A stretch of DNA of 64,000 nucleotides. It comes from Kaistia terrae (GTDB taxonomy: Bacteria; Pseudomonadota; Alphaproteobacteria; Rhizobiales; Kaistiaceae). This document shows, piece by piece, positions 26,186-36,578 of the stretch. The first letter of the stretch is position 1; every line of letters starts with the position of its first letter. The position numbers and the translations under genes are program-made. The notes beneath the pieces were generated by a model, which was not told the DNA's origin, searched no databases, and saw only the letters and a list, made by a program, of their open reading frames with translations. The stretch is taken from positions 744,001 through 808,000 of the forward strand of contig NZ_JAPKNH010000001.1 in assembly GCF_026344005.1 (NCBI RefSeq). The letters run 5' to 3'.

Positions 26186-26823
26186 CGAACACCGGGGACA
26201 CGCCAAACATGCGAACCGCCAAGCGATCCCTGTTGCCGGGGATGCTCACGACGATCCTGTGCGCCGCGCTGCTGTCTGGCTGCGTGAGCCGCCTGCTGAC
26301 GTCACCGCCGCCAACAACCTACGATCTGCCCGGCGTCGAATCGGCGCCGGCCGTCAAGGGCCGGACCTCGTCCCAGGTCCTGGTGCCCGAGCCGTTCGCG
26401 CTGCAGACACTGGCCAGCCAGCGCATCGTCGTCACGCGTGGCCCGCTCGTCGCCTACTACCCCAACGCCCAGTATCCCGACACGCTGCCGCGTCTGGTGC
26501 AGAGCCGGATCATCCAGGCGTTCGAGAAATCGAAGGGTGTGCGCGCCATCGGCAGGCCGGGCGAGGGGCTGTCGATCGATTACCAGCTGCTGACGAACAT
26601 TCGCACCTTCGCGTTCGACGTGACGCCGGCGGGTCGCTTCGCCGAGATCGAGATCTTCGCGCAGGTCATGAACGATCGCACCGGCAAGGTGGTCGAGGCG
26701 AAGCTGTTCAAGGCATCGGTGCCCGTCGCCGAGGATACGGCTCCCGCCGCCGTAACCGGCCTCAACGCGGCGCTCGATCAGGTTCTGGTCGAGATGGTCG
26801 CCTGGGCCGTTCCGCGCCTGTAG
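26182..26823 (+). CDS. ABC-type transport auxiliary lipoprotein (PqiC/DUF330-like)
   Basis: A 213-aa outer-membrane or periplasmic lipoprotein. A signal sequence ends in the lipobox LLSGC (Cys about residue 34). The rest resembles the PqiC family: YDLPGV, VLVPEPFALQTLASQRIVV, and a segment ending RLVQSRIIQAFEKS. It overlaps mlaD by four bases and probably links the MCE transporter to the outer membrane. Confidence 0.85.
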   Translation: MTNTGDTPNMRTAKRSLLPGMLTTILCAALLSGCVSRLLTSPPPTTYDLPGVESAPAVKGRTSSQVLVPEPFALQTLASQRIVVTRGPLVAYYPNAQYPDTLPRLVQSRIIQAFEKSKGVRAIGRPGEGLSIDYQLLTNIRTFAFDVTPAGRFAEIEIFAQVMNDRTGKVVEAKLFKASVPVAEDTAPAAVTGLNAALDQVLVEMVAWAVPRL

Positions 26824-27210
26824 CGCGTACCGCGTGACCTCCTCTGTCTTCTCACCTCTCCCGGCGGGAGAGGTTGGCTCGAAGAGTCGGAGAAGGATCA
26901 GGGAGCTATCCCGTGAGGCCACAAATCCTCAACCGCCGGCCTTTGGCCGAGCCGGCGAAGGATGAAGCTTCCGCGTGTTCGGCGCGATGCAGCACGCAGC
27001 CGTTCGTAACGGCCGCATTTCAGGCTGGGCCGCTTACAACTGTCTGCGATGTCTTTTTGGGAGGTTGTGGCGCGGAGGGAAATTGCCTCGACGCGCGATC
27101 CTTGGCCGGCTAATCGCCGGGAACCAGCGGCGGTCGGGCTCAGCCAATTTCCGCCGACCATGCCACCGTCTCGCGGCGGCATGGTGAGATGCCGCGAAGC
27201 GGCATCAAAC
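26824..27210. other. 387-bp gap between the Mla operon and the DEAD-box gene
   Basis: No gene is recognised. Palindromes fill much of it: ACCTCTCCC/GGGAGAGGT (26854-26874), CGCCGGC/GCCGGCG (26934-26957), a CCATGCC...GGCATGG hairpin at about 27158-27183, and GATGCCGC/GCGGCATC at about 27188-27206. The first shares its core with the REP-like elements after era. Some may end transcription from both sides. Confidence 0.5.
26854..26874. repeat. REP-like palindrome
   Basis: A perfect 9-bp inverted repeat ACCTCTCCC/GGGAGAGGT with a 3-base loop, 30 bp after the lipoprotein gene. The core CCTCTCCCG...GGGAGAGG recurs twice at 51610-51732. Confidence 0.7.
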
Positions 27211-28875
<1,665 letters not shown>

Positions 28876-29023
28876 GTTTTGAAATGGGGCCCAAAGCCCG
28901 ATGGGACGACAAACAGGCGCATCGCCATCGATGAAAAGATGCACGCAAATACGAGGTTTTGCGGGCTCTTGTCAATTGTTTCGCGAAGAATGGCGGATTC
29001 TGGCCGCTTCCGGCGGCAGGATT

Positions 29024-29470
29024 CTAGTTGCTGGCAGGGCCGAAACGATAGGTCTCGTCATCGCCGATGAAGAGTTCATAGCTCTCCTTGGCGGCGTTGG
29101 GGGCGGTCGGATCTATCATTTCGAGGAAGATGCTGAGACCGTCTGGGTCGGCTTCGGCGACGAGGTTGCCGACATTGCGCTTCAACTCGATCATTTCCTT
29201 GATATCGACGCTGCGCAGGACCTGCGCCGTTCCGTCGCTTCCCCGGGCCAGCCACTGGACGAAGATCCGGGCCGTGGGCTCCGGGCCGCTGCGGGCGACG
29301 ATGATGCGGTAGGCGCCCTTTTGACCATCCTTCTCCCAGGTGCCAAGCACGCGGACATCCTGGATCGCCGGGGACAGCGCCGTGACGCTGTCGGCGACCG
29401 GATCGGCGCGCAGCGGCGCCGCCATCGCGACGGAGAGAAGGCAAGCTGCCAGAAGTGAGCGAACGATCAT
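29024..29470 (-). CDS. Small secreted protein of unknown function
   Basis: A 148-aa protein with a clear signal peptide (MIVRSLLAACLLSVAMAAP, cleavage near residue 22). The mature part is soluble, mixed in character, with no cysteines or motif I recognise. A GGAGG ribosome site lies 9 bases before the ATG, supporting this start over one at 29530. It follows parE by 119 bp on the same strand and could be cotranscribed. I do not recognise the family. Confidence 0.72.
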   Translation of the reverse strand: MIVRSLLAACLLSVAMAAPLRADPVADSVTALSPAIQDVRVLGTWEKDGQKGAYRIIVARSGPEPTARIFVQWLARGSDGTAQVLRSVDIKEMIELKRNVGNLVAEADPDGLSIFLEMIDPTAPNAAKESYELFIGDDETYRFGPASN

Positions 29471-29589
29471 AAGTGAACCTCCGTAGGAAGCGGACCCGAT
29501 GGCTGGACCCGAGGGCATGGAACGGTCCATGGGCGGATACTGGCTGTTCGCCGCGCTCTCGGCCAGGTTCGGCCGAAAGGCGAGGGCGA

Positions 29590-31641
29590 TCAGATGTCGA
29601 GTTCCCGGACGAAGACGGCCCGCTCCTGGATGAAGCGGAAGCGTTCCTCGGGCTTGTTGCCCATCAACTGCTCGACGACATCCTGCGTAAGCTCAATGTC
29701 GCCGTCAACGATGCCAACCCGCAGCAAGGTACGCTTCGACGGCTCCATCGTCGTTTCCTTGAGCTGGCCGGGCATCATTTCACCGAGGCCCTTGAAGCGG
29801 CCGATCTCGACCTTGGCCTTGCCCTTGAACTCCGTCGAAAGCAGCTCTTCCTTGTGCTTGTCGTCGCGGGCATAGAGCGTCTTGCCGCCCTGGCTGATGC
29901 GGTAGAGCGGCGGAACGGCGAGGTAGAGATGCCCCTTGTCGATCAGTGCCGGCATCTCGCGATAGAAGAAGGTGATCAGCAAGGAGGCGATATGCGCGCC
30001 GTCGACGTCAGCATCGGTCATGATGATGACCTTGTCGTAGCGAAGGTCGTCGTCGCGATAATGGCTGCGAGCGCCGACGCCGAGTGCCTGCATCAGATCG
30101 GCGAGCTGTTGGTTCTGCGCCAGCTTCTCACGGCCGGCATTGGCGACGTTGAGGATCTTTCCACGCAGGGGGAGCACGGCCTGGCTGGCACGGTTGCGCG
30201 CCTGCTTGGCCGAGCCGCCGGCGGAATCGCCTTCGACGATGAAGATTTCGCTGCCCTGGGCCGCCGTCTGGCTGCAATCGGCCAGCTTGCCCGGCAGGCG
30301 CAGCTTGCGAACCGCTGTCTTGCGGCTGACTTCCTTCTCTTGCCGGCGGCGAAGCCGTTCCTCGGCCCGCTCGATCACCCAGTCGAGCAGGCGCGATGCT
30401 TCTTGCGGAGCTGCCGTCAGCCAGTGGTCGAACGGGTCGCCGATCGCCTTTTCGACGATGCGCGTCGCTTCGGCGCTGGAGAGCTTGTCCTTGGTCTGGC
30501 CGACGAATTCCGGCTCGCGCACGAACACGGACAGCATGGCGGCGCAGGAGGTCATCACGTCTTCGGCGGTGATGGCGGAGGCGCGCTTGTTGCCGGAGAG
30601 TTCGGCATAGGATTTGAGGCCGCGCAGCAGAGCCAGGCGAAGTCCCTGCTCATGCGTGCCGCCTTCAGCGGTCGGAATGGTGTTGCAATAGGAATGGACG
30701 AAGCCGTCGCCGGGATACCAGGCGATGGCCCACTCCGCCGCGCCATGACCGCTTGCCTTCTCGGTCCGGCCCGCGAAAATCTGGGCCGTGATCATTTTCT
30801 CGTTGTCGAGTTCGGCGGCGAGGAAGTCCTTCAATCCGGCTGGGAAATGCAACACCGCATTGGGCGGTGTCGCGGCATCGGGACCAAGCAGTTCCGGCGC
30901 GCAGGTCCAGCGGATCTCGACGCCACCAAACAGATACGCCTTCGATCGCGTCATCGCGAAAAGGCGATCCGGCTTGAAATGCGCGCCGACGCCGAAGATC
31001 TGCTCGTCCGGCTTGAAGCGAGTCTTGGTGCCGCGGCGATTGTGGACTTCGCCGACGGTTTCCAGCTTCGAGGTCGCATGGCCGCGCGAGAAGGTCTGGC
31101 GATAGAGGCGCTTGCCGCGCGCCACCTCGACTTCGAGAACTTCCGACAGGGCGTTGACGACCGAAATGCCGACGCCGTGCAGGCCGCCCGAGGTCTCGTA
31201 GACCTTCGAGTCGAACTTTCCGCCCGAATGCAGCGTCGTCATGATGACTTCGAGCGCGGACTTGTCCTTGAACTTGGGGTGCGGATCGACCGGGATGCCG
31301 CGACCATTGTCGGTGACGGTGACGCTGCCATCGGCGGCGAGCTCGACATCGATGAAGGTCGCGTGGCCGGCGACGGCCTCGTCCATCGAGTTATCGATCA
31401 CCTCGGCGAAGAGGTGGTGCAGGGCCTTTTCGTCCGTGCCGCCAATATACATGCCGGGGCGACGGCGCACCGGCTCCAGTCCCTCGAGGACTTCGATGTC
31501 GGCAGCCGAATAGCTTCCCTCAGCGGAGGGCACGGCCGCGATCCGCCGCGGAGCGGGCTCCTCGCGCAAGGGGGCTTCCGGCTTGATCGCTCGTGCGGTC
31601 GCACCGGATCCGAAAAGGTCGTCGGTCTCTGCCATGGTCAT
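29590..31641 (-). CDS. parE: DNA topoisomerase IV subunit B
   Basis: A 683-aa GHKL ATPase subunit that with ParC unlinks daughter chromosomes. Features in order: EVIDNSMDEAVAGHA (ATP/Mg site), DNGRGIPV, GGLHGVGISVVNALS, the TOPRIM motifs EGDSAGGSAKQARNR and DADVDGAHI, and GLGEMMPGQLKETTM near the C-terminus. The wording MMPGQLKETT instead of the GyrB form and the lack of a large TOPRIM insertion favour ParE. The start is 31641 or 31635 (two ATGs). A LexA box lies 88 bp upstream, so it is probably SOS-induced. parC is not in the window. Confidence 0.93.
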   Translation of the reverse strand: MTMAETDDLFGSGATARAIKPEAPLREEPAPRRIAAVPSAEGSYSAADIEVLEGLEPVRRRPGMYIGGTDEKALHHLFAEVIDNSMDEAVAGHATFIDVELAADGSVTVTDNGRGIPVDPHPKFKDKSALEVIMTTLHSGGKFDSKVYETSGGLHGVGISVVNALSEVLEVEVARGKRLYRQTFSRGHATSKLETVGEVHNRRGTKTRFKPDEQIFGVGAHFKPDRLFAMTRSKAYLFGGVEIRWTCAPELLGPDAATPPNAVLHFPAGLKDFLAAELDNEKMITAQIFAGRTEKASGHGAAEWAIAWYPGDGFVHSYCNTIPTAEGGTHEQGLRLALLRGLKSYAELSGNKRASAITAEDVMTSCAAMLSVFVREPEFVGQTKDKLSSAEATRIVEKAIGDPFDHWLTAAPQEASRLLDWVIERAEERLRRRQEKEVSRKTAVRKLRLPGKLADCSQTAAQGSEIFIVEGDSAGGSAKQARNRASQAVLPLRGKILNVANAGREKLAQNQQLADLMQALGVGARSHYRDDDLRYDKVIIMTDADVDGAHIASLLITFFYREMPALIDKGHLYLAVPPLYRISQGGKTLYARDDKHKEELLSTEFKGKAKVEIGRFKGLGEMMPGQLKETTMEPSKRTLLRVGIVDGDIELTQDVVEQLMGNKPEERFRFIQERAVFVRELDI

Positions 31642-32171
31642 CCGTAGCTGTGTGGTTGTTGCAATGGCGTGGTCGAGGCGGCGAATCAAGACGGAATTTT
31701 GCCACGCCCGGCGCTACGGCGCGAGTGTGTTCCTTGTTTGTTCGTCGTAGAAGTGGATTCTCCGCCGTGAGCTGGAAGAGCGCTGACACTACCCGTCAAA
31801 CGAGTCTTGGGGAGGTGGTCACGATTCCTTGTTGCGGGCGAGCAACACTCCAATCGCAACTCGCGCACCGCCCCTGATGCCCGCCTCAATCGCCGCCTTT
31901 CAGCCATAAAGTGGAACGACCGTGCTCTTCATCCGGGGGCGGATAGGACAAACTTTGCGTATTGTCGGCACACGTTCTCATTCGTCTTTAAGGGTACACG
32001 CAGCTGTGATGGCGCGAACGATCGAACGCATGGGTAGCAGCCTCGGATTCGCCCGAAACCAATGCCATATTGGGGCAAATCGGAATCTCCGCCTTTTTGC
32101 GGATCAGCAAAAGTTTTTCGCTTCGGCGACCCTGGCGACCCTTTGGTCGTTGGCGGGCGCAAGCGTCTCGA
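31642..32171. other. 530-bp divergent region between parE and exoR
   Basis: Carries the LexA box (31729-31743) for parE. Nearer exoR are A/T-rich patches at about 31900-32000 and a weak stem CTTTTTGC/GCAAAAG followed by a T-run at about 32091-32117. No gene is evident although short frames exist. Both promoters should lie here. Confidence 0.5.
31729..31743 (-). promoter_or_regulatory. LexA (SOS) box upstream of parE
   Basis: GTTC-CTTGTTT-GTTC is a perfect match to the alphaproteobacterial LexA direct repeat GTTC-N7-GTTC. It sits 88 bp before the parE start. From memory, parE belongs to the LexA regulon in several alphaproteobacteria, which supports function. Confidence 0.8.
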
Positions 32172-33011
32172 ATGGTGTGGCGTGCAATGCGCATCTGTAA
32201 CGCAATCGGCGGTGTCGCCCTCTTTGGAATTAGCGTGCTCGCCGGCATCAGCGGATGGTCGGGGCAGGCATCGGCGCTCGACGCGCGGACGCTGGATCGC
32301 AACGCTACGCCGGTCGAAGCTTTTCGCTTCGGATTCAACGCCTACAAGCAGGGCGACAAGGACACCGCCGTCGAGGCGCTGACCTTCGCGGCCGACAAGG
32401 GTCACGCGGTTGCCCAGTGGAAGCTGGGCCGCATGTATGCCGAGGGCGACGGCCTCACCAAAGACGACAAGAAGGCGTTCGAACTGTTCAGCGAGATCGC
32501 CGACGCCCATGCCGACGATAATCCCGACGCTCCTTCGGCGCGCTTCGTGTCGAATGCCTTTGTCGCGCTCGGTTCCTATTATCGTGACGGCATTCCCAAC
32601 AGCTCTGTGCTGCCGGATGTCAGCCGGGCTCGGCAGATGTTCTCCTATGCGGCGTCCTATTTCGGCGACTCCGACGCCCAGCTCAATCTCGCCCGCATGT
32701 ATTATGACGGCGAGGGCGGCGAACGGGATGCCCGCCAGGCGGCCCGCTGGGCCAAGCTTGCGGCCGACAAGGGCAATGTCGGCGCCCAGGCGCTGCTCGG
32801 CCACATGCTGTTCGAAGGCGACGGCGTGAAGCGCCAGCCGGTCGTCGGACTGATGTTCCTGACCATCGCGCGCGGCCGCTCCGGGGCCGGCGATCCCTGG
32901 ATCCTGAAGCTCCAGGAACAGGCCTTCTCGGTCGCGACCGAGACCGAGCGCCGAACGGCCCTCGCCATGGCGGACGACTGGATCGGCAAGAACCCGCAGA
33001 CCGTCCAGTAG
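32172..33011 (+). CDS. exoR: ExoR-like Sel1-repeat periplasmic regulator
   Basis: A 279-aa secreted protein. A signal peptide ends near QASA (about residue 31), followed by Sel1/TPR-like repeats: HAVAQWKLGRMYAEGDG, AQLNLARMYYDGEGG, GAQALLGHMLFEGDG. Repeat layout and the end PWILKLQEQAFSVATETERRTALAMA parallel rhizobial ExoR, which restrains the ExoS/ChvI two-component system controlling succinoglycan and motility. exoS and chvI are not in the window. The start is the ATG at 32172; an ATG at 32187 is nearly as good. Confidence 0.83.
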   Translation: MVWRAMRICNAIGGVALFGISVLAGISGWSGQASALDARTLDRNATPVEAFRFGFNAYKQGDKDTAVEALTFAADKGHAVAQWKLGRMYAEGDGLTKDDKKAFELFSEIADAHADDNPDAPSARFVSNAFVALGSYYRDGIPNSSVLPDVSRARQMFSYAASYFGDSDAQLNLARMYYDGEGGERDARQAARWAKLAADKGNVGAQALLGHMLFEGDGVKRQPVVGLMFLTIARGRSGAGDPWILKLQEQAFSVATETERRTALAMADDWIGKNPQTVQ

Positions 33012-33219
33012 CTGGCCGCTCGGCGTCCAGCGCCGCCTTCCGGCACTGACATTCGGGCAACACACCCCCACTCTCTCGCATCCCCCGCAAGCTTGCCGGG
33101 GATGAACCGATCCGATGCTTGCGGGATGGCCGCGAATGCGGTCAGGATCGCTCCTGCAAACGTCTGTCGACCAGACCGCCCTCGGGGTGGTTCGCATGGG
33201 CAGCCGGGAGGGAGAAAAG

Positions 33220-33315
33220 ATGAAGAGCAGCTCGGTTCAACGGGCCTTGTCGGGCTGGTTGTCTGGGTTGTGCCACGCGGGTAAGTGCCGCTCGCTTCCG
33301 GCGGTTTTGCCATGA
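33220..33315 (+). CDS. Candidate 31-aa ORF coupled to the BON/OmpA gene
   Basis: A 31-codon frame beginning MKSSSVQRALSGWLSG with a very strong ribosome site GGGAGGGAG (33206-33214) five bases before its ATG. Its stop overlaps the start of the next gene (ATGA at 33312), and that gene has no good ribosome site of its own. It may be a leader that couples translation, or a small protein. No family is recognised. Codon bias cannot prove so short a frame. Confidence 0.45.
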   Translation: MKSSSVQRALSGWLSGLCHAGKCRSLPAVLP

Positions 33316-35447
33316 ATGCGTGGCGCCTTTCGCTCATCTCCGGTTTTCTGCTCGTCACCATCCTGACCATCTGGGCTCTCGCCAGCACGCTCGGCGAGGT
33401 CGAAGCGGATATCGGCGCGCGCGTCGACAGCCAGCTTTCGCTTGATGGCCAGCCCTGGGCCTCGGCCAAGATTCGGGGCCGTACCGTCATTGTGATGGGA
33501 ACCTCACCGACGCTGATATCGCAGCGCCTCGCCGTCGAATCGGCGGAACGCGTCTGGGGCGTCGGCCGCGTCGTCGACGGCAGCGGCGTCATCCCGCTCC
33601 AATCGCCCTATACATGGTCGGCGACGCGCGCCGGCGACCAGGTCGAGATCAGCGGCTTCGTGCCGTCCGAGGAGGCGAGGCTCGCGGTCATGGCCTCGGC
33701 CGACCGCGAAATGCCCACGCTGAACCTCGAGGACAAGCTGGTGCTGTCGCGCGGCCAGCCCATCGGCTTCCTCGTCCTGACCGATTTCGCTCTCAAGCGA
33801 TTGGCCGAGCTGGAGAATGGATCGGTGTCGCTGACCGGTTCCGGCCTCACGATCGACGGCACCGCTGTCGACGAGGCGCGTTTCGCCTCGGCCGCGCGCG
33901 CCATCTCCGCCAGCATCCCCGCCGGTGGACAGCTTCGTAACGTGCGCGTCCTGCCGCCTTTGAAAAAGGCGTTCACCTGGACCCTGGTCTATGACGGCAA
34001 ATCGGTCGAGCAGAAGGGCTACGTTCCTTCGGTCGCCGTCCGGCGCGATATCGCAGACGCGCTGGCGGTGGCTCTGCCCGGCGTGCCCATGATCGATGCT
34101 ACCCAACTTGCTTCGGGCGGGCCGGAAGGCTTCTCCTTCGCGGCAGTGTTCGCGGCCTATCAGCTGGCACGGCTCGATACCGGCTCGATCTCGATCAACG
34201 AGTCGCTGCTTTCCATCGAAGGCAAGGCCAAGACCGTGCCTGACTATGAAATGGCGCTGGCCGAAATCGAGGCTCGCCGCAGCAAGCGCGCGGTCGGGGT
34301 CGGCATCGGCTCGGTCGATCTGCTGCCGGCGCGGGTGGATCCCTATGTCTGGCGGGCGGATCGCGCCGGAACCAGCGTCGTCATGACCGGATATGTCCCT
34401 TCGGTCGAGGCCCATGATGAGGTTCTGAGCGCCGCGGCTCGCCTCTTCCCTGACCTCACCGTTCTGGACCACGTGCGTGTCGCCGACGGCGACCCGAAGA
34501 TGGACTGGATCGGTGCGCTCAAATACGCGCTCGAGCAATTGTCCTGGCTCAGCAAGGGCTCGGTCGCGCTGACCGGGCGCCAATACGACATCGTCGGCGA
34601 AGCCGTCTCGACCTCCGCTTATTCCAACCTCACCGAAGCGCTCAAGAAGACGCTGCCCGCCAGCATGGAACTGCGTCGGTCCGCCGTTTCACCGGGGGCC
34701 GTTTCGCCATTTGTGTTTGCGGCGGCGCGTGTGCCCGATGGCCTGACGCTGAGCGGCTATGTGCCGACCGATGAGGTTGTGCAGAAGATCATCGCCGCCG
34801 CCCGACCCAAATTCGGGCCGGACCGCATCGAGCTGCGCTTGTTGCTCGCCGGCGGCGCGCCGGATGGGTTTGTCGAGGCCGTCGACGTCGCGCTTCAGGC
34901 TGTGAGCCGGCTGCAGGGCGGTCGCTTCGATCTCGTCGACACCAAGCTGTCGCTGTTTGGTGTCGCTGTTTCGGAAGGGGCGAAGGCCGATATCGAGGCG
35001 ACGGTCAGGGCGAACCTCCCGGAAGACTTCGAGCTGACGCCATCGCTGACAGTCGCGGTTGGCGGAGATCCGCTTTCAGCGGCGGATTGCCAGGTCGCCC
35101 TGCGGACGGAGAGCGTGCGCGAAAAGGTGCAGTTCGATGGGGCGACGGCGCGCATATTGCCCAGCAGCTTTGGGCTTCTCGACAGGATCGCCGCCATCGT
35201 CCAGCGTTGTCCCGTCGCTACCGTCGAAATCGGCGCCCATACCGATTCCTCTGGCGGAACGCGCCGGAACCAGGCCCTGAGCGTCGAGCGGGCCCAGTCG
35301 GTCGTCAATCATCTCGTTTCCGATGGCGTCCGGCGCGAGCGTCTCAGCCCCGTTGGTTACGGCGGAAGTCGTCCGATTGCGTCGAATTCGAAGGCTGCCG
35401 GTCGTGCGCAGAACCGGCGCATCGAATTTGGCATTGTCGGGCAATAG
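33312..35447 (+). CDS. OmpA-family protein with four BON-like repeat modules
   Basis: A 711-aa envelope protein. One N-terminal membrane anchor or uncleaved signal (about residues 5-28) is followed by four modules of about 120-130 aa beginning near residues 99, 219, 343 and 465. Each opens P-Y/F-x-W/F-x-A, then a GYVPS-type turn and a LTGxxLxIxGxA strand pair, as in BON domains. A C-terminal OmpA/MotB peptidoglycan-binding domain (about 597-711) has IGAHTDSSGG, NQALSVERAQSVVNHLV and GYGGSRPIASN. The plan resembles mycobacterial ArfA but with more modules. It is probably tethered in the inner membrane and bound to murein. It leads a three- or four-gene operon. Confidence 0.85.
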   Translation: MNAWRLSLISGFLLVTILTIWALASTLGEVEADIGARVDSQLSLDGQPWASAKIRGRTVIVMGTSPTLISQRLAVESAERVWGVGRVVDGSGVIPLQSPYTWSATRAGDQVEISGFVPSEEARLAVMASADREMPTLNLEDKLVLSRGQPIGFLVLTDFALKRLAELENGSVSLTGSGLTIDGTAVDEARFASAARAISASIPAGGQLRNVRVLPPLKKAFTWTLVYDGKSVEQKGYVPSVAVRRDIADALAVALPGVPMIDATQLASGGPEGFSFAAVFAAYQLARLDTGSISINESLLSIEGKAKTVPDYEMALAEIEARRSKRAVGVGIGSVDLLPARVDPYVWRADRAGTSVVMTGYVPSVEAHDEVLSAAARLFPDLTVLDHVRVADGDPKMDWIGALKYALEQLSWLSKGSVALTGRQYDIVGEAVSTSAYSNLTEALKKTLPASMELRRSAVSPGAVSPFVFAAARVPDGLTLSGYVPTDEVVQKIIAAARPKFGPDRIELRLLLAGGAPDGFVEAVDVALQAVSRLQGGRFDLVDTKLSLFGVAVSEGAKADIEATVRANLPEDFELTPSLTVAVGGDPLSAADCQVALRTESVREKVQFDGATARILPSSFGLLDRIAAIVQRCPVATVEIGAHTDSSGGTRRNQALSVERAQSVVNHLVSDGVRRERLSPVGYGGSRPIASNSKAAGRAQNRRIEFGIVGQ

Positions 35448-35455
35448 GGGGCGGG

Positions 35456-35608
35456 ATGGCTTACGTGATCGTGCACTATCTGCCCTTCCTCGCCGCCGCG
35501 GCCGGCCTTGGCTTCCTGATCGGCTGGTGGGCGACAGGTTCGCGCCGGGGACGCGGCGCCGATGACCTGCCCGCGACCCGCGATGCGGGCGAGGGGGAAA
35601 CGTCATGA
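35456..35608 (+). CDS. 50-aa single-pass membrane protein
   Basis: A short protein with one hydrophobic helix (YLPFLAAAAGLGFLIGWWA, about residues 8-26) and a polar Arg/Asp-rich tail. A GGGGGCGGG ribosome site precedes the ATG. It lies 8 bp after the OmpA gene and overlaps the next start by four bases (ATGA), strong evidence that it is translated. The family is not recognised. Confidence 0.75.
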   Translation: MAYVIVHYLPFLAAAAGLGFLIGWWATGSRRGRGADDLPATRDAGEGETS

Positions 35609-36501
35609 TCCGTCACGCTGCCGAAGTCTGGGCGACGCTTGCTGTCTGCTTTGTATTCGGCGCGCTCTTTGGCTCCATCGTCCAGAGGACGGTCGCGCTG
35701 ACGGCGCTACGGCAGGGACAGGCACGCCTGATCCGGTCGATCGACCGCGCCGTGCTCTGGCTGGAGCGAAACCTCGTTCCCCGCCGTGGCACGGTGCCGA
35801 CAGTGCTTCCACGTACCGTGCCTGTGCCGCCGCCGGATTTTGGTCATGGTATCGTGGCGGATGAAACGATGCCGCTGGAAGCAACCGAGCCCTTTGCGCC
35901 CCATTTGATCGATGAAACAGGTGCGTTTCACCCCGTAGCGCCAAGCACCGGTCAGGTATCCGGCAACGTCCGGGCGGCCGAGCCGACGCCAAGACATGCC
36001 GAGGCTGTGGCGCGTGGCGACACCGTGGGCGTCCGGCCTTTGGCCTTGAACGCGCCGCGCCAGGGCGGACCGGATCCGCTGACCTTGATAAGAGGCGTCA
36101 CCAAGCGGCATGCAGCCAAGATGGCGCAGGTGGGTATCTTCCACTTCAGCCAGATCGCGTCCTGGACGCCTCAGGAAGTGGCGTGGGTCTCTGGCTATCT
36201 TGGAGTGGGCGATGCGCTGACGAGCAAGGACTGGGTCGGGCAGGCGATCCTGTTTGCCAGTGCCGACGAGCCCGTCCGGCTGCCTGAGCCCTCGCCGGAA
36301 GCGGGTGGCGTCGCGACCCGGAAGAAACGCCAACCGAAGAAGACGGCGGCGGCTCAAGACTCCGTCGGGAGTGAACCGCTGCGTCGCAAGCCGGCCAAGC
36401 GCAAGGCAAGAGTGAAAGCTTCGGACGACAGGCAGCAGGAAGACCGTCCGGCCGAACTTGCTATCGCCGAGCGAACCGACAACGGAGATAGCCAGACGTA
36501 G
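35605..36501 (+). CDS. Membrane protein with helix-hairpin-helix-like domain
   Basis: A 298-aa protein with an N-terminal membrane helix (about residues 7-27), a Pro-rich linker and, near residues 155-220, a domain with LIRGVTKRHAAKMAQVGIFHFSQIASW, then TPQEVAWVSGYL. This matches the short helix-hairpin-helix-like tail found on rhizobial NuoE and several ribosomal or electron-transport proteins. The C-terminus is Lys/Arg-rich. Function is unknown; coupling to the BON/OmpA gene and the 50-aa gene suggests one envelope assembly. Confidence 0.72.
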   Translation: MIRHAAEVWATLAVCFVFGALFGSIVQRTVALTALRQGQARLIRSIDRAVLWLERNLVPRRGTVPTVLPRTVPVPPPDFGHGIVADETMPLEATEPFAPHLIDETGAFHPVAPSTGQVSGNVRAAEPTPRHAEAVARGDTVGVRPLALNAPRQGGPDPLTLIRGVTKRHAAKMAQVGIFHFSQIASWTPQEVAWVSGYLGVGDALTSKDWVGQAILFASADEPVRLPEPSPEAGGVATRKKRQPKKTAAAQDSVGSEPLRRKPAKRKARVKASDDRQQEDRPAELAIAERTDNGDSQT

Positions 36502-36578
36502 GCTACGCCCACGCTGGCTAGGCCGGTTTGATCTGGGAAATTGGAAATGTCCCTGCCGTCGAAACGGCAGGGAGTGTC

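Noticed and set aside
29473-31647. 724-codon open frame on the plus strand
   Set aside because: Lies antisense to parE, whose motifs are unmistakable; the frame shows no recognisable domain.
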